Of a DNA stretch of 64,000 bases, positions 37,174-49,128 are shown piece by piece. The position numbers were made by a program, and so were the translations under genes. The DNA is from Lunularia cruciata (Eukaryota; Streptophyta; Marchantiopsida; Lunulariales; Lunulariaceae): assembly GCA_948567375.1 (NCBI GenBank), contig OX419759.1:12058744-12122743 (forward strand), in the 5' to 3' direction. Position 1 is the first letter of the stretch. Every line of letters starts with the position of its first letter. The notes beneath the pieces were generated by a model that worked only from the letters and a program-made list of their open reading frames with translations, made no database searches and was not told the DNA's origin.

Positions 37174-40100
37174 TTAAGCTGTTTCAGTAGCAAGTTGAGG
37201 TGGAGGTTTTTGATTTCCTGCCTCAAAACTATCAGTATTCTTCAGCCGAGCCCACGACCGACCCCAGCCTTGCGAAGCTCGTCTACTCCACATCCTCTCC
37301 ACCTCTTCAAATGACAGACCCTTCGTTTCAGGGACGAAGAGGAAGACGAAAAGAAGTCCCAAAACGGAGACTCCGCAAAAGAATAAAAAGGTGAAAGAAG
37401 TACCAATAGCCTTCGTCATGGACAGAAAGCTCTGAGTTATCACTAGATTGGCCGTCCAGTTCGAGGTGGCTGCGATTCCACCGCAAACGCCTCGGAATTT
37501 GAGTGGATAAACCTCAGAGTTCACTGCCCATGGAACCGGCCCCATTCCTGGAGAGAACGCTACTATGTACGAAGCCAATCCGAGTATGGCTAACCAGCCG
37601 TAATGGCTTGGACATCCGTGAGTGAACCAGGAGCGTGATAATTCATCTCCACAATAGTCGTTTGTTGTCCTGTTCGAGAGTAGGCAGATCCCCGGCAGCA
37701 TCTGTGGACATCAAGAAACATGTGTAGTTACTGCTCTGGTGTGAGATACCAAGTTGACTAGTTGGATAATACATGTGCTTGTTGAACTAGATAGGGCGAA
37801 ACCGGATCACTTAGAAAATTGGGGCATGAATTCCTGAAGCACGCTTGGACAGCTGCAGACCTGCTACATGTCCTTGATAAAGGTCGATTGATAAGATAGA
37901 ACATGCTCCATTTAAAATGGATTGACAGAAGCAAATTCATTTCACTTAAAACCGGCTCAAACAGGGGCTTCGAAGTTAAGTTGACTTCGAAATTCCTGAC
38001 TTATGAAGCATTGGTTCTGAAGAATGATGACTTATGAAACTTGTGCAACAGTATATTTCGATAGAAGTGTTGTCTTTCCAAGTTCAAGATTTCAAAGCTG
38101 TAGCTCATACTCAGTAAGTATAACAGATCATGATAGTCAGTTTTGAAAGATATATGTGTCTCCTCATGGTATTTCTCAGATATGGCAAAGTGTCAGGAGT
38201 AACATTCAAATTTAGCGACTTTGCATGATATGAACAACAAATGGACTTGTGAGAGACTTGACGACCTCATCGGCCAACTTAAGGGATGTGGAAAACACAC
38301 GCGAAAATCGAAGTTAGATTTATGTTTCATCCAGCTCGAAGAAATCTTGAAGAGTATGACGAACACACGAAACCTTGCGAGCTCGCTACAGACCTAAGAC
38401 TAGTGAAATTCTTAATCCAGGATCAATTCTCAAACGCTTATTTGAAGAAATTACGCAGGACAGGTTAATTGCAAACCACCGTAACATGCCAACTGGAGCA
38501 GATTGTCTACAGGTGAATGGATTACCTCATTGTGTTTTGCGGCACAGAATCCACATGTGGCGCTGGCCTTTAAGCAGGACACACAATTGATGTTCGAAGA
38601 AGATGTCAATAGAGGACACGTGAAGCCAGGAGCTTGTGAGAAGCTTTCCAGGAATTCTACTGCCGGAGAATCGTTGTTCGTGAGATGGAAGGCTACAGTT
38701 AGCACTATAAGTGCCCCAATCACACCAATTAAACTGCCTATCGCTAATCTCCTCCTCCCAAGTCTATCGATAAAGATTATGCCTGCCACAGTGCCCAAAG
38801 CATTCGTTCCTGCCACGACAAGAGATAGTAACAACGCAGTCTGATGCGAGGCATAGCCTGCCAGTTCCACAATTGATGGAGCATAGTACATGACTGTGTT
38901 TATCCCCACGAGTTGTTGAAAGACCTGTCCAACTATCCCGAAGTAGGTTAGCACTAAAATCATAAACAGATTCTAACTTGAGTTTTTCAGATCTGATACT
39001 TCAAGAAATGGATCTTACGCTAGCCGCAGAATATGAACCACCCCAATAATTCCGTGATTCCCAAGTAATTGTGTTAGATATAATAACCTGAAGACCAACA
39101 CCAGTAACGAGGGCCATTTTGATCTCTTTGGTCCGAAGTGCGTGTCTAAAAGTCACCCCGTGCTCCTGTTGCATTTCTTTATGAACAGTTTCCTGCAGCT
39201 GTTCGACCTCCAGGGCTAGTTGTTCCTGTCGTGGATAAATCTGCCTCAAAACATCGACTGACGCTTCCTTCTTTCCCTGAAATGCACCAAAGGGAGGGTC
39301 ATATACTCTCTTAGGTTTAGAGCCTGCAAGCTCCTGGATCCTTACATCTGAATGCTGTTCCTTCCAACATAAAAGAGTACCATACCTGCATACAACTAAA
39401 TGACAAACTCAATTTAGAAGGCGAAGGAAAAAGCAAATAATAGTGTATGCGCTTACCTTGCGATAAAGCCAGCGGGGAGATTCGGGCAAAAACCACATTG
39501 CCACTAATTGCACAACTGCAGGTAAGGCTGCTACTCCGAGCATCCACCGCCATGTCCCGGGTACCTGCACAATAGCATCGACGGTATATACCTTTGGTTA
39601 GATGGGGTAACGGCTCTAGGTGAATGTAACTCCGAAGTTTAGAGGCCGTTACAAGTATTCTAACTGCTATGTAACAACCAGTATTTTGATTGCTGAAATC
39701 TCTTCAAGGTGACAGAATTCCGAGGTGAGCCTCGAGATAAAGCTCGTGAATGTCACTCATCAGTAGAATGCGACCGCACCTCATTTCTTCCAGTAGGGTC
39801 CCGAAACCATGTGGTTTATGAAGAAAAAAGAAAAAAATCCAAACAAAATCCTTGCTACCTCAACTTCCCTGTTTCCATGGATTGTGCATAGATCCTATCC
39901 TTGAATTGCCGGTAAGTTTCTGCATCCTATTCTTAAATTGGGTATGATTGTCAAACAGATCCCACTCCATTGCAACATGTGCGCTTCGGATATCCAGCGC
40001 TAGTGTTCCGAACTCAAATAACGTTGATAACCGTTTCATTTAGTAGGTAATCAAGCATTGTCTCCATAGTCAGCAGTAGTAGTTCACAGCATCTCTAAAG

Positions 40101-41153
40101 TACTATGTATAGAACTTCAAACATAATCAGAGCCTTGAGTTGATTCAGCAACCGAACTTTCTATTGAAGAGCAACTTCGAATTCAGGCTCTCGTTAGTAC
40201 CGCAATCCCGGCGGTCAGCGAAAAGTAATCTTACATGGGTAAATCCGAGGTTGATGACATATGACACAAATTGACCCCCGGTTATCATGAGGACATTCAT
40301 AGTAACCAGTGCTCCGCGAAGTTTAGCGGGTGAAGCTTCAGCAATGTAGAGCGGAGCCGTCATGGACGCGATTCCAATTCCCAGACCGACCAAAACTCGT
40401 CCAATAATTATAATTTCTGGACTGCTAGCCGAGGCCATGACAATGGCTCCAATCACAAAAATGATATCTGAGACCATAATTACAGGTTTCCGACCGAACC
40501 GATCGCTCATCTTGCCTCCTAATGCAGATCCAATTATTGCTCCTGCGAGTGCAGTGCTCACGATTGCTTCCTGCAAATTTCTCACTTTCAGTTCTGGAAA
40601 GGCCTCAAATCTCTTCTCACGGATCTCATTGTCACTTCTTCCTTGGTCGTACTCATCCACAACAGCCACTGACTAACGGAAACAAATGTCCGGGATTTCT
40701 GGAAGCAGCAATATTTTGTAATGAAAGAAGAATTTAGAGATGAACCTGCAACGACGTGTTCTTGTCTACAGATTCAAAATCATCTCGTATGTAGAGCAGC
40801 GCCCCAGATATGACACCTTCGCATTCAATGCCCAGAATTTTACATATTTGCGAAGAAAGCATCAGTGAAATAATAACATGCCCAGAGACAAAAGTCAAAG
40901 AATAATAGTCAACTGATCGAGAGAGGATGGCTCAAGTGAACTTATGTGAATGTGACGTACCTGTGTCGTACCCAAACAGAAGTCCCCCGAGACCCGCGCA
41001 AAGAGCCAGCTTCCATATATAACGATTCATTTTAGGAGTCGATCCATCATCGGGGCTGTTCTTGTACTGTTCCTCCTTCGTCCCCTTACCTCTAGTTTCG
41101 TTTCTGCCGACCACCTGCTCCTTTGAGCTTGCTGTGAGCGGTACATCACCCAT
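37174..41153 (-). CDS. Inositol-transporter-type sugar porter (MFS), 7 exons
   Basis: Exons on the minus strand, all joining in phase: 40,961-41,153; 40,746-40,816; 40,235-40,570; 39,457-39,564; 39,088-39,276; 38,526-38,924; 37,174-37,701. They give about 607 aa. Family motifs: LFGYDTG at the first helix (split by intron 1), DRFGRKP between helices 2 and 3, [16 protein letters not shown] after helix 6, [12 protein letters not shown] in helix 7, DRLGRRRL between 8 and 9, and PETKG after helix 12. Exon 6 carries a Cys-rich outer loop ([15 protein letters not shown]) like the PSI-type loop of plant INT2/INT4 H+/myo-inositol symporters, so I favour that branch over monosaccharide carriers. The start codon lies in a conserved soluble N-terminus ahead of [10 protein letters not shown]. 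No disabling change seen. Confidence 0.93.
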
Positions 41154-41228
41154 GTTGAATGGATTTCAACTCACAATCAAGTATCTAATATCGTGAATTT
41201 GCCGTCAAAACATGCAATACGAGTTTTT
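41154..41228. other. Transporter leader up to the duplication edge
   Basis: Only 75 bp separate the transporter start codon from the first base homologous to window position 1. The transporter promoter therefore lies, at least in part, inside copy B. Confidence 0.6.
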
Positions 41229-42055
41229 CTTCACAAGTCTGCGCAATCCCGAGAAGTTACAAAACCTTCCTTAAGTTTCCTATATTGACAATCTACAACG
41301 GATTCCAGTGTGCCGATACGCCTAAGTGACGAATAGGAAACTGAACTTCATGATTTCGTTCGAACACTTAGCGACTGGGGCTTGAATAAATCATAACCTC
41401 CACAAAAGTACAGAGTAGGGATCACTAGCCTGCACGATCACTGTCTTCTGTTCTCAGAGTTGCCTCCAGTCTACCAGCCATTTCAACGTGGTATTCTACA
41501 CAGATGTATGCAGCTAGTGTGCAAGCAAATTCCTAACTCCATATACCTTTCTGCTACACCTGGGGAAGGAAGTCATATCTAAGAACATGATACAGACATC
41601 CAAGTACTCATTAGACAAATGTGTGCAGTATTTCTACCATGCAAGGTCCTCAGTGGACCCAAATCGCCTACAATTCTACAACAGATATTGAATACACAGG
41701 CAACCACGAACAGCAGCTCCACTCCATATCGAGTCACAAAAGAGCATAATGACTTCTTAGAAAGTCAGATCTGCACCGGGTCTGTTAAACTAAGCAGCTG
41801 TACGAAGTCCTGTGCATGATTGAGTGATCGCAGGTGAAGTGAACTGAATTCTGTAGTGAAGGAGAGAACCCGAGAGACGGGGCGTCTTCTGGCATGACGC
41901 CAAAAACTCGTAAAGTCAGGGTACGGGTGTGGCTTTCGACAAGAGTCAGACAACCGTCCACGAAGAGAGGACGGTTGCCCTGGTCCTCGGACCCACCGAA
42001 GACCCACGCGGTGTACTGCCTATGGACCCAAAGGAGGAATAATTCGGCAGCATTT

Positions 42056-42110
42056 ACGATACAGAGAAGATTAGCATGGCCCCTGCGCAAGGATGACACG
42101 CACAAAATTT
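42056..42110 (+). ncRNA. U6: U6 snRNA fragment inserted in copy B
   Basis: Positions 42,056-42,106 match the central part of U6 snRNA exactly as I know it: acgatacagagaagattagc (with the conserved ACAGAGA box), atggcccctgcgcaagg and atgacacgcacaaa. Both ends of U6 are missing. Copy A lacks the segment: it reads gcatttcagcc where copy B reads gcattt, the U6 piece, then atttcagcc. The direct attt on both sides is a 4 bp target duplication. This is a truncated retrosequence, not a working U6 gene: there is no upstream element, no 5' stem-loop and no terminal T run. Confidence 0.95.
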
Positions 42111-44069
42111 CAGCCATACCTGTTCTGTTTAGGCAGCTCTTCCATCAAATGCACTAGGAGCGCGTGTATCAGCAACATTGCTGCAGCTTTGCAAGCAACC
42201 AAGTCCTTGGAATCCACATTCTGAAGTGGACGCTGTGATATAATTATTTTAAGACTGCTCATGTTTTTTCCAATGATTCTTCTATAGCGTGGGCAACTGG
42301 CCTTCATAATTCACTACCGTTACGCTGCTATAGTAGTCCTTTGCGTTGCAAGGGAAGCAAAAAAGTACTCCATCATAGATCCAAGTTGCGAATCTTTAAT
42401 GCTCTTGGACTGATTTTCGTTTCTGAATCAGGTCAAGCGAGGCTGCATGCAAACTCAAGACTACGCATTCTTTCTTTTTGTTAGACAATTACATACGATG
42501 GAAGAAGTTCCATAGAGGTCCAACTTATACAAGAAGACGTTAAATTGTTCAAATGTTGTCGAAGCTGACATCAGTCAAAAGCTGGGGTAACTTTTAAAAG
42601 AAGTATGTCAAAGAGTGGTGGAATTAACTTCTTTAGTAATGTATGTCTGTGTCCAACCGAATAAAGAGCTCAAAACTTCTGGAAAGAACTCCCCATGATA
42701 TTCTCAATCTCATTGTGTATCTTCGCAAGCTGGATATATAAACATATTATTCGATCTCACCGGCACAATCAAATACATATATTGTCCTTACCATCATCGT
42801 CCTGCTAATCTTACTGACATTAACCTTCACAACCACAAGAATAAAGAAACACAAAAACAGTACTATTGTGTGCGAAAGTTTCATGGAAGAAATCACCGCA
42901 TGGTATTTTGTGATGAAGATAGTCACTAGATGTGGACTTTACCGTTATTTTCATGCAACAACTTCAACGAGAACGAGACAATCGTCCTATATCTGAAGTC
43001 AGGACCACCAGGACCATTTACTTAACTCGTGTTCTTTAAGGAGTGTATTAGAGGTTTAGTATCCTGGATTGTCGTCTTCTTCTTCTTATTTGTTTGAAAC
43101 GAGTTGTATGCTTTTCCTATGATCATTCATGATCATTCGTCATTTCTATACTTTTTCTATGATCATTCATGAACATGTTACTGATAATAATTTGAAACTC
43201 TCAAGTTAGAACGGAAGTTAAGTTGAATAAGTAAGGTTCAGTATTATGATTATGGTACTATTTTGAACGTTGTGTGTGCAACTGGCGTTAGAATGAAAAG
43301 TTTTGAAATTAAATGATTCCCAACTCGCACGCACATAGAGATGTGTTTCACGCACCGGTATAGGTATTGAGTATCGGATATCTTTTAGCACTCAACCAGC
43401 ATGCAGATCACCAAATGCAAATTACATCATCAAAAATGACTGCATTCATAATCTTTTCAGTTGAAGTTGATCAAACCTTAGTATTTGCGCAATTGCATGA
43501 GGCTTAGACTTTTGACAGAACTGGATCTGATTCAATCAAAAGATTGATTTGAGAGAAAAAAGATTATAACGATCTAAGTAACATATTCTGTCACAGTTCC
43601 TTCAGTAGACAGATACCTGACATGATACATTTGTATTATGAGCAACTCCTACCAGAAAAAGACAATAAATTATAGTCAGCTCAAGAAATATTAAAGAAAG
43701 CTTAAGTATGAATCATATGTATACACATGAATGAAACTCTACATTGAAATATTTCTCGTATCTCACAAATAAATCTTTTTTCCATATATATTATTACATA
43801 TCTAAATTTATTTGGGAAACTAAGCTTTAATTAAGTTCATAGAAATATTTCACAACTACATTTAATTTCACTCCATGTATTTACATCGTCAAATTTATTT
43901 TGGAATCTAAGCGTTCAGTTTCACCTTAAAATTTAATTTAAACTCACTCCATATATTGACATCATCAAATTTATTTTGAAACTAAGTTTCAGTTTCACTC
44001 TCAACTTTTACTTTATTCTACCCCGATATCCTCCTCTATTGAATATTCATATTATGTAAATGTTATATC
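42111..44069. other. Upstream segment of copy B, no recognised gene
   Basis: Pairs with copy A 838-2,600. About 230 bp (43,700-43,930), including an AT-rich stretch and a repeat of the words cctaaaatttaatttaaact, differ from copy A, which has an ataagt simple repeat instead. No gene is recognised. Confidence 0.5.
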
Positions 44070-47000
44070 TTGGTTATAATCACCTATTTTCAATATTTTG
44101 TTTGTACAGAATACTCATTTTTTCCTTCAAAGTTAATCTTTGCATATCTGTAAAACTACAATGTTCTTATTAACCATTCTAATGGTCAATAAAATTTGTG
44201 GCAACCCGGCAAATATCACTTTTGTGGTAATCAGGTAAATAAAGTTTGTTCCCGCAAAGATACAATTCAGAATTGGTCAAATACAAAGTCAAACAGTAAC
44301 AAGTAGTTCTTCTCGGTTGCGTCTTTAATCTCTTAGGTAGCAACTACACCCAGAAGGGGGTAACAAGCTCACAATCTTGACAACTTGTCACAAATACACA
44401 TCCATAATGTGATGATTCAGATTCTCTCGAAGACGGCACTTCGCTGCAAAACAACTTGAACTCGGAATTGTGTTCCACCCCTCCACTCAATGCACAACTT
44501 ACTCAATCAAAATTGTTTCACATCAACATTGCATTGTACTCACAAATGCAGAATACTACCAACACTACAATTTCTCTCAGATCTGTCAAGGCATTGCTCT
44601 GATTGCACTTCACTTAAGATCAAACACACAAAATGAAGATCAAGCTATGGAATCTAACATCCAACACACTCTGATTTGCACATCATAATTCTCCACACAC
44701 TCACAAATACACACACAAAGTTGACACTCGGAATTAAGCTCAAACGACGAGCAATGAAATCAACACTTTGCTTTATTTATCTTCAGAAATTGTGAATATT
44801 GAACAACATATGACTGCAAATGCCACCTTTAAATAGTGAAGCAAACTACAATTACTAACAACTATACCATTCTACAACTCTTCAAACATGCAGATCCAAA
44901 ATGACAAACCACCTCTTCATATCTGACTCTTCATATCTGCCTCTTCCTATCTCAAAACTATTCCTACTCCAATCCAATGTCAATCACTTCATCGGCTTCC
45001 AAACCCTATGATTTTCCTATTACATCTCCTTCTTCGGGTATATCAAGTTCTACCAAGTCACTCACTATTTCTACTACTTCTATAGTATGATCTACAATTA
45101 AACTTATGGGTAATCTATCTACTTCCTTATCTAGCAACCCACTCCTCTCTAATGTCTCAAATGACAAGTCCAAAGACACTTGAATTCCAACTTCTGCAAC
45201 ATCGGACTTCTTCTCTTCTTTCACACTACTCCTAACTATTTCTAACTTTGAATTCACTAAATGTAATCTGAGACTGACATTGTCTCCCACTTCCAACATC
45301 TTTCTATCTACTTGCTCCTTCAACCGGATTAGTAGGGTGTTCATATCAACATCCTTGGCTCTCTTCTTTTGAGTTTCATACACAAGTAACTTTAACTCAT
45401 GTAGCCTCGCTTCTTCCAACCTTCCTTCTGCCTCAATGCACAGCATAGCTCTCAATTTTCCCACAACTTCTCTTATTGATTCCGATGTATACCCTTGAGA
45501 TCGCTCTACCTTCAACTCCTCCCGGTACATCCTCAACTCGTCTTTGTACTTAGTAGCGAGCATCTTCTTCTCCTACGCATACTAAGAACTCTGCAACTCA
45601 GCACTTTGGACCAACTCTCTCAACCTTTCTTCTTTTTGATGTCGGATCGTCAACTCTCTCAGCCATGCTTGATCCTTCCCGGCTGCACTCTTCCTCAAGC
45701 TTTCTAACTCCTACTCCATCATTATTGCCATCGCTTTCACATGAATACTCTCAATGCTCACTTCACTGACCTCTTCTTTCATCTTGGTCAGCAACATCGT
45801 CTGCTCCTTCAACTCTTCGGCTTGACGTTGCATTTCTCTCCCTCGTGACTGAAAACTCTCTTGCAACTTCTCGAAAGTCTTCTTCCTCAAGATTGTATCC
45901 ACCCAAAGCTCTTCAACTTCCTTGTCTCTTTGGTTTACACGCTCCTGCAATCCCTTCACTTCAGCCAGCAGATGCTTCACCACCTGCAACTCATTCCTTA
46001 CCTTCATCCTGGACTGTGGAATTACCTTCTGTTGCTCTTTCAACAGCTCCAACAATGGTGTTACGACCTGCACTAAATATTGTATTCCTCCAAAGGTTTC
46101 CTAGTCTTTGGCCACATCTTCATACTTTGCTTCTTCCGCCGGCTCCTTCTTCCGAAGTCTTGATCTTTGTACTTTCAGCGATACTGCTTCCAAGCTTCCT
46201 TCTTCCTTACCCGCTGAACTTGGGCCCGCAGGGTACTCCTTCTCTTCCACAACCAGGGCTACACAGGGATTAGCATTTCCTTCCCTACCGTCAATGGTTG
46301 TATGAACATCTTCATCTTCTTCTGCTTCAGCCGATTGCTAAACTTCGTCTTCACCCTCACTCTCACTTCCAGATTCCCCACTTTGTAATGTGAGTTCCAC
46401 TTCTTCTGAGTCTTCTCCTCTAGACTCTGTCTCCCCTTCAGACTCAATTTCCAAAGGTTCTTCTTTTACCACCATCTTCCCTTGCACAGTGAGTTTTTGG
46501 ATCTTCCTTTGGGCTGGAGGTAACTCTGCTTTGTTTAGCTAAGTCTGCTTCTTCTTCTTTGGACTTATGACTTCTTGCATCTCTTGTTGTCCCATTTTAA
46601 AGAAATGATCATCACTGGCTCGCAAGTGCGCCATGTATTGTTGTTCTTCTTCATCCGCTTCTTGTCTCAAATCAAGATGAAAATGGGACACCATGTGACG
46701 CCTCTCCTCTGCTGTCAGCAAATTCAACTTGAAGTAAAAATGCGCTGCAAATGGTAAAAAATAGTGTGGAGGCAAATTTGTTCCCCAATTGACAACCATC
46801 TGCCTCATTCGCTGGTGGAAACACTTTGCCCAATTCACCTTCCCTCCTACAAACATCTGGTGGAAGAAGACCGACTGCTGCATGTTCACGTTTGGTGTCC
46901 ATTTGGGTTTGAACATTGCCATTATCACTCCTACAATGCTTTGCTGAATTGGGTCCCAATAGGACTCCACCTTGTAACCATTAGTTGTACGCAGAGCAAA

Positions 47001-49128
47001 GAAGGAATTGCAAATTTCCGCATTCTCTTCTGCAGCTTCACACTTTCGATAGAAGGTGATCCCCGTTGGCTCTCCTGCCTCCTTTCCCAACACTAACCTC
47101 CAATCGGACTCAGTCCATCGAGCCGGATTTCCTCTCTTCCCCTCAACTTCAAGACCTTCCTCACAATTACTGGCAACTATCTCTGCCATGACTCCTAGTA
47201 AACTGAAATTCCAATTTCATGCTAAAAAGGTGATACAAAGTCTATTCAAGACTTCGATCCTTGCTAACATCTAACCTCCAAATTGCAAAGCTCCTTACTA
47301 CGAGGGTGTTCTTGACCTTCTTTGCCATGCTTTGTTCTCTCGTTCTTTGGCACTAGAAGACTATTCCCTCTCCTGGACGAGACACTCTAACCCCTTCTTG
47401 ATTTCAGAAAATTTCACTCTCAATTGACTTCTTGGCACGCATCACTACAAGACGACTACTTAGAGGAATAGGATATCTACTTGACATATTCAATTTTCCC
47501 TTGCGCAATCACAATTTTATATTATCCCAAATTGCAGTCATTCTTCAGTCAATTTCAAAATGGACTCCCCCTTCTTCTGTGTGTTGATGTCTTATCACTA
47601 TCAAGACATGCTTCTTCTGCCTCCGCCATTTCTTGAAGTGTACTTTCTTGCCACGTAGAGAGGTTGTTAGACCGTCTTTGTATCAGCCTTCGCTGCCCAA
47701 TCCAAAGACTATTGTCTTCGGACTTGTTTCTTCATACTCCCTTCTGAGTACTTCCATTTTCCGACCCAAATTCGACTTCTTTGGGTTTACTCCAAAGACA
47801 CTCCCGTCCATTCTTTTCTTCGTAATTTGGCTCCCTTACTCACTTCTTCTTCAAAACACTTCAAAACAGAAAAAAAAAACAAAAAATGTAGGCACCACCA
47901 AATTATATACAGATAGTGGTTTTAATGTCACTAGATATCTTCACTTTAAAACTTAGGTCTCCCATTATCTTATGATCCTTAAGTATGATTCTGTTTTTGG
48001 ATATAAACTTGAATACATTAGGATTCCCATAGTCATAAGCCTCATTGTGAATATTCATATTTTATATTATTATCTATAAAATATCAATATTTTTGGAAAT
48101 AAAATTTGAACACTTTGAATTCCTATTTCTTACTCTTCCAATCTGAGATTATTACAAATTTCTCACATTTAATGGAAAATCACACTTAATATAATGAACT
48201 AAGAGACTAATAATTTACCATAATATACTAAATTTTTACAACGTTCATACTTAATATATAATGAACCAAGAGACTAATAATCTACCTTAATATACAACGT
48301 TCGTACAGCGTTCATATGATAATTATATAGAGCTAAAGTGAACCTTGTCTCCACGAAAACAGAAAACATGTTTACCATAAACAAAACTATTCAGAATGTG
48401 TATTGAGAGTACCCATGACTCTCGTTCCACACATACTTTTTAAAAATTACACGTGCTAAATTTATTCTATAAGTCATACGCGTGCTAAATTTGGTCTGTA
48501 AGTAAATCATGAATATTTCTATGAATTTTCTGTCAACAAAGAGGGATAGCAACGGCATCGAAATCCTACTAATGGTATAGCGGTAAGGGAATGAAGTTTC
48601 ATATAAAGTAAGTTTCATATCAAGTAAGTTTCATGTAAAGCAACAACAACAACTAAATCTAATTCATTTATTTATTTATGAAGGAAAAAATGAAACAAAA
48701 CTGCTTTTTCATGCAACTTTTTATAAGGTTTGCGAGTACCGCTTTCTTTTAGGGATATAAAACGCAACTACACTCAATGTTTTTGGTAGTTTTGACAAGT
48801 TACAAAACCCATATCCTATGTTTAATTAGGACGTATTGCTTGCAGCCAAGTTATCGCATATTTATCTATTTTTGGGAAATACTAGCTCTGCTAAATTAAT
48901 AATGAGAACTTTCGAAACAAGGCCGTCAGCAATATATGGGGGGAGCATTTTATCTTGTGTTAAAGCATAATCATACATTCACAACAACAATCTGAAAGCA
49001 GCGAGCATAGTACATCGAACAGTAAGTTCCATCAACTTGTTTATCTACGATGCTGTGAAAGGACTAATATATTCCTGCCATATGAGCCCCGTCCTTGAAA
49101 TCAGTATGTAAGTTAATAAGATTGTTGG
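44070..49128 (-). mobile_element. 5 kb insertion in copy B carrying a transposon-like ORF
   Basis: Copy A reads tgttatatcctcgatttag without a break, while copy B has about 5,060 bp between tgttatat and ctcgatttag. I find no convincing LTR pair, terminal inverted repeat or target duplication at the exact junctions, so the insertion may be composite. Inside, the minus strand codes for a large decayed protein (45,006-47,189). The outer flanks (44,070-44,950 and 47,200-49,128) are AT-rich and unrecognised. Confidence 0.75.
45006..47189 (-). pseudogene. Decayed ~730-codon transposon protein, helical domain plus coiled coil
   Basis: One continuous minus-strand frame of 2,184 bp without any frameshift but with six internal stops. 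The N-terminal 216 codons form a globular, helix-rich domain (for example FFHQMFVGGKVNWAKCF and RMRQMVVNWGTNLPPHYF) followed by a basic KKKK stretch. Then comes an acidic Glu/Ser-rich region, then a long coiled coil of Glu, Lys, Leu and Gln (KEQQKVIPQ, LQERVNQRDKEVEEL, KYKDELRMYREELK). The layout recalls gag-like or structural proteins of plant transposons, but I recognise no defined family. All six internal stops are TAG (46,539; 46,338; 46,101; 45,711; 45,582; 45,573), and the nominal final stop at 45,006 is TAG as well. Confidence 0.6.

Noticed and set aside
41785-42117. 110-codon minus-strand frame in copy B.
   Set aside because: Its N-terminus is the antisense of the inserted U6 fragment, so the frame is accidental.
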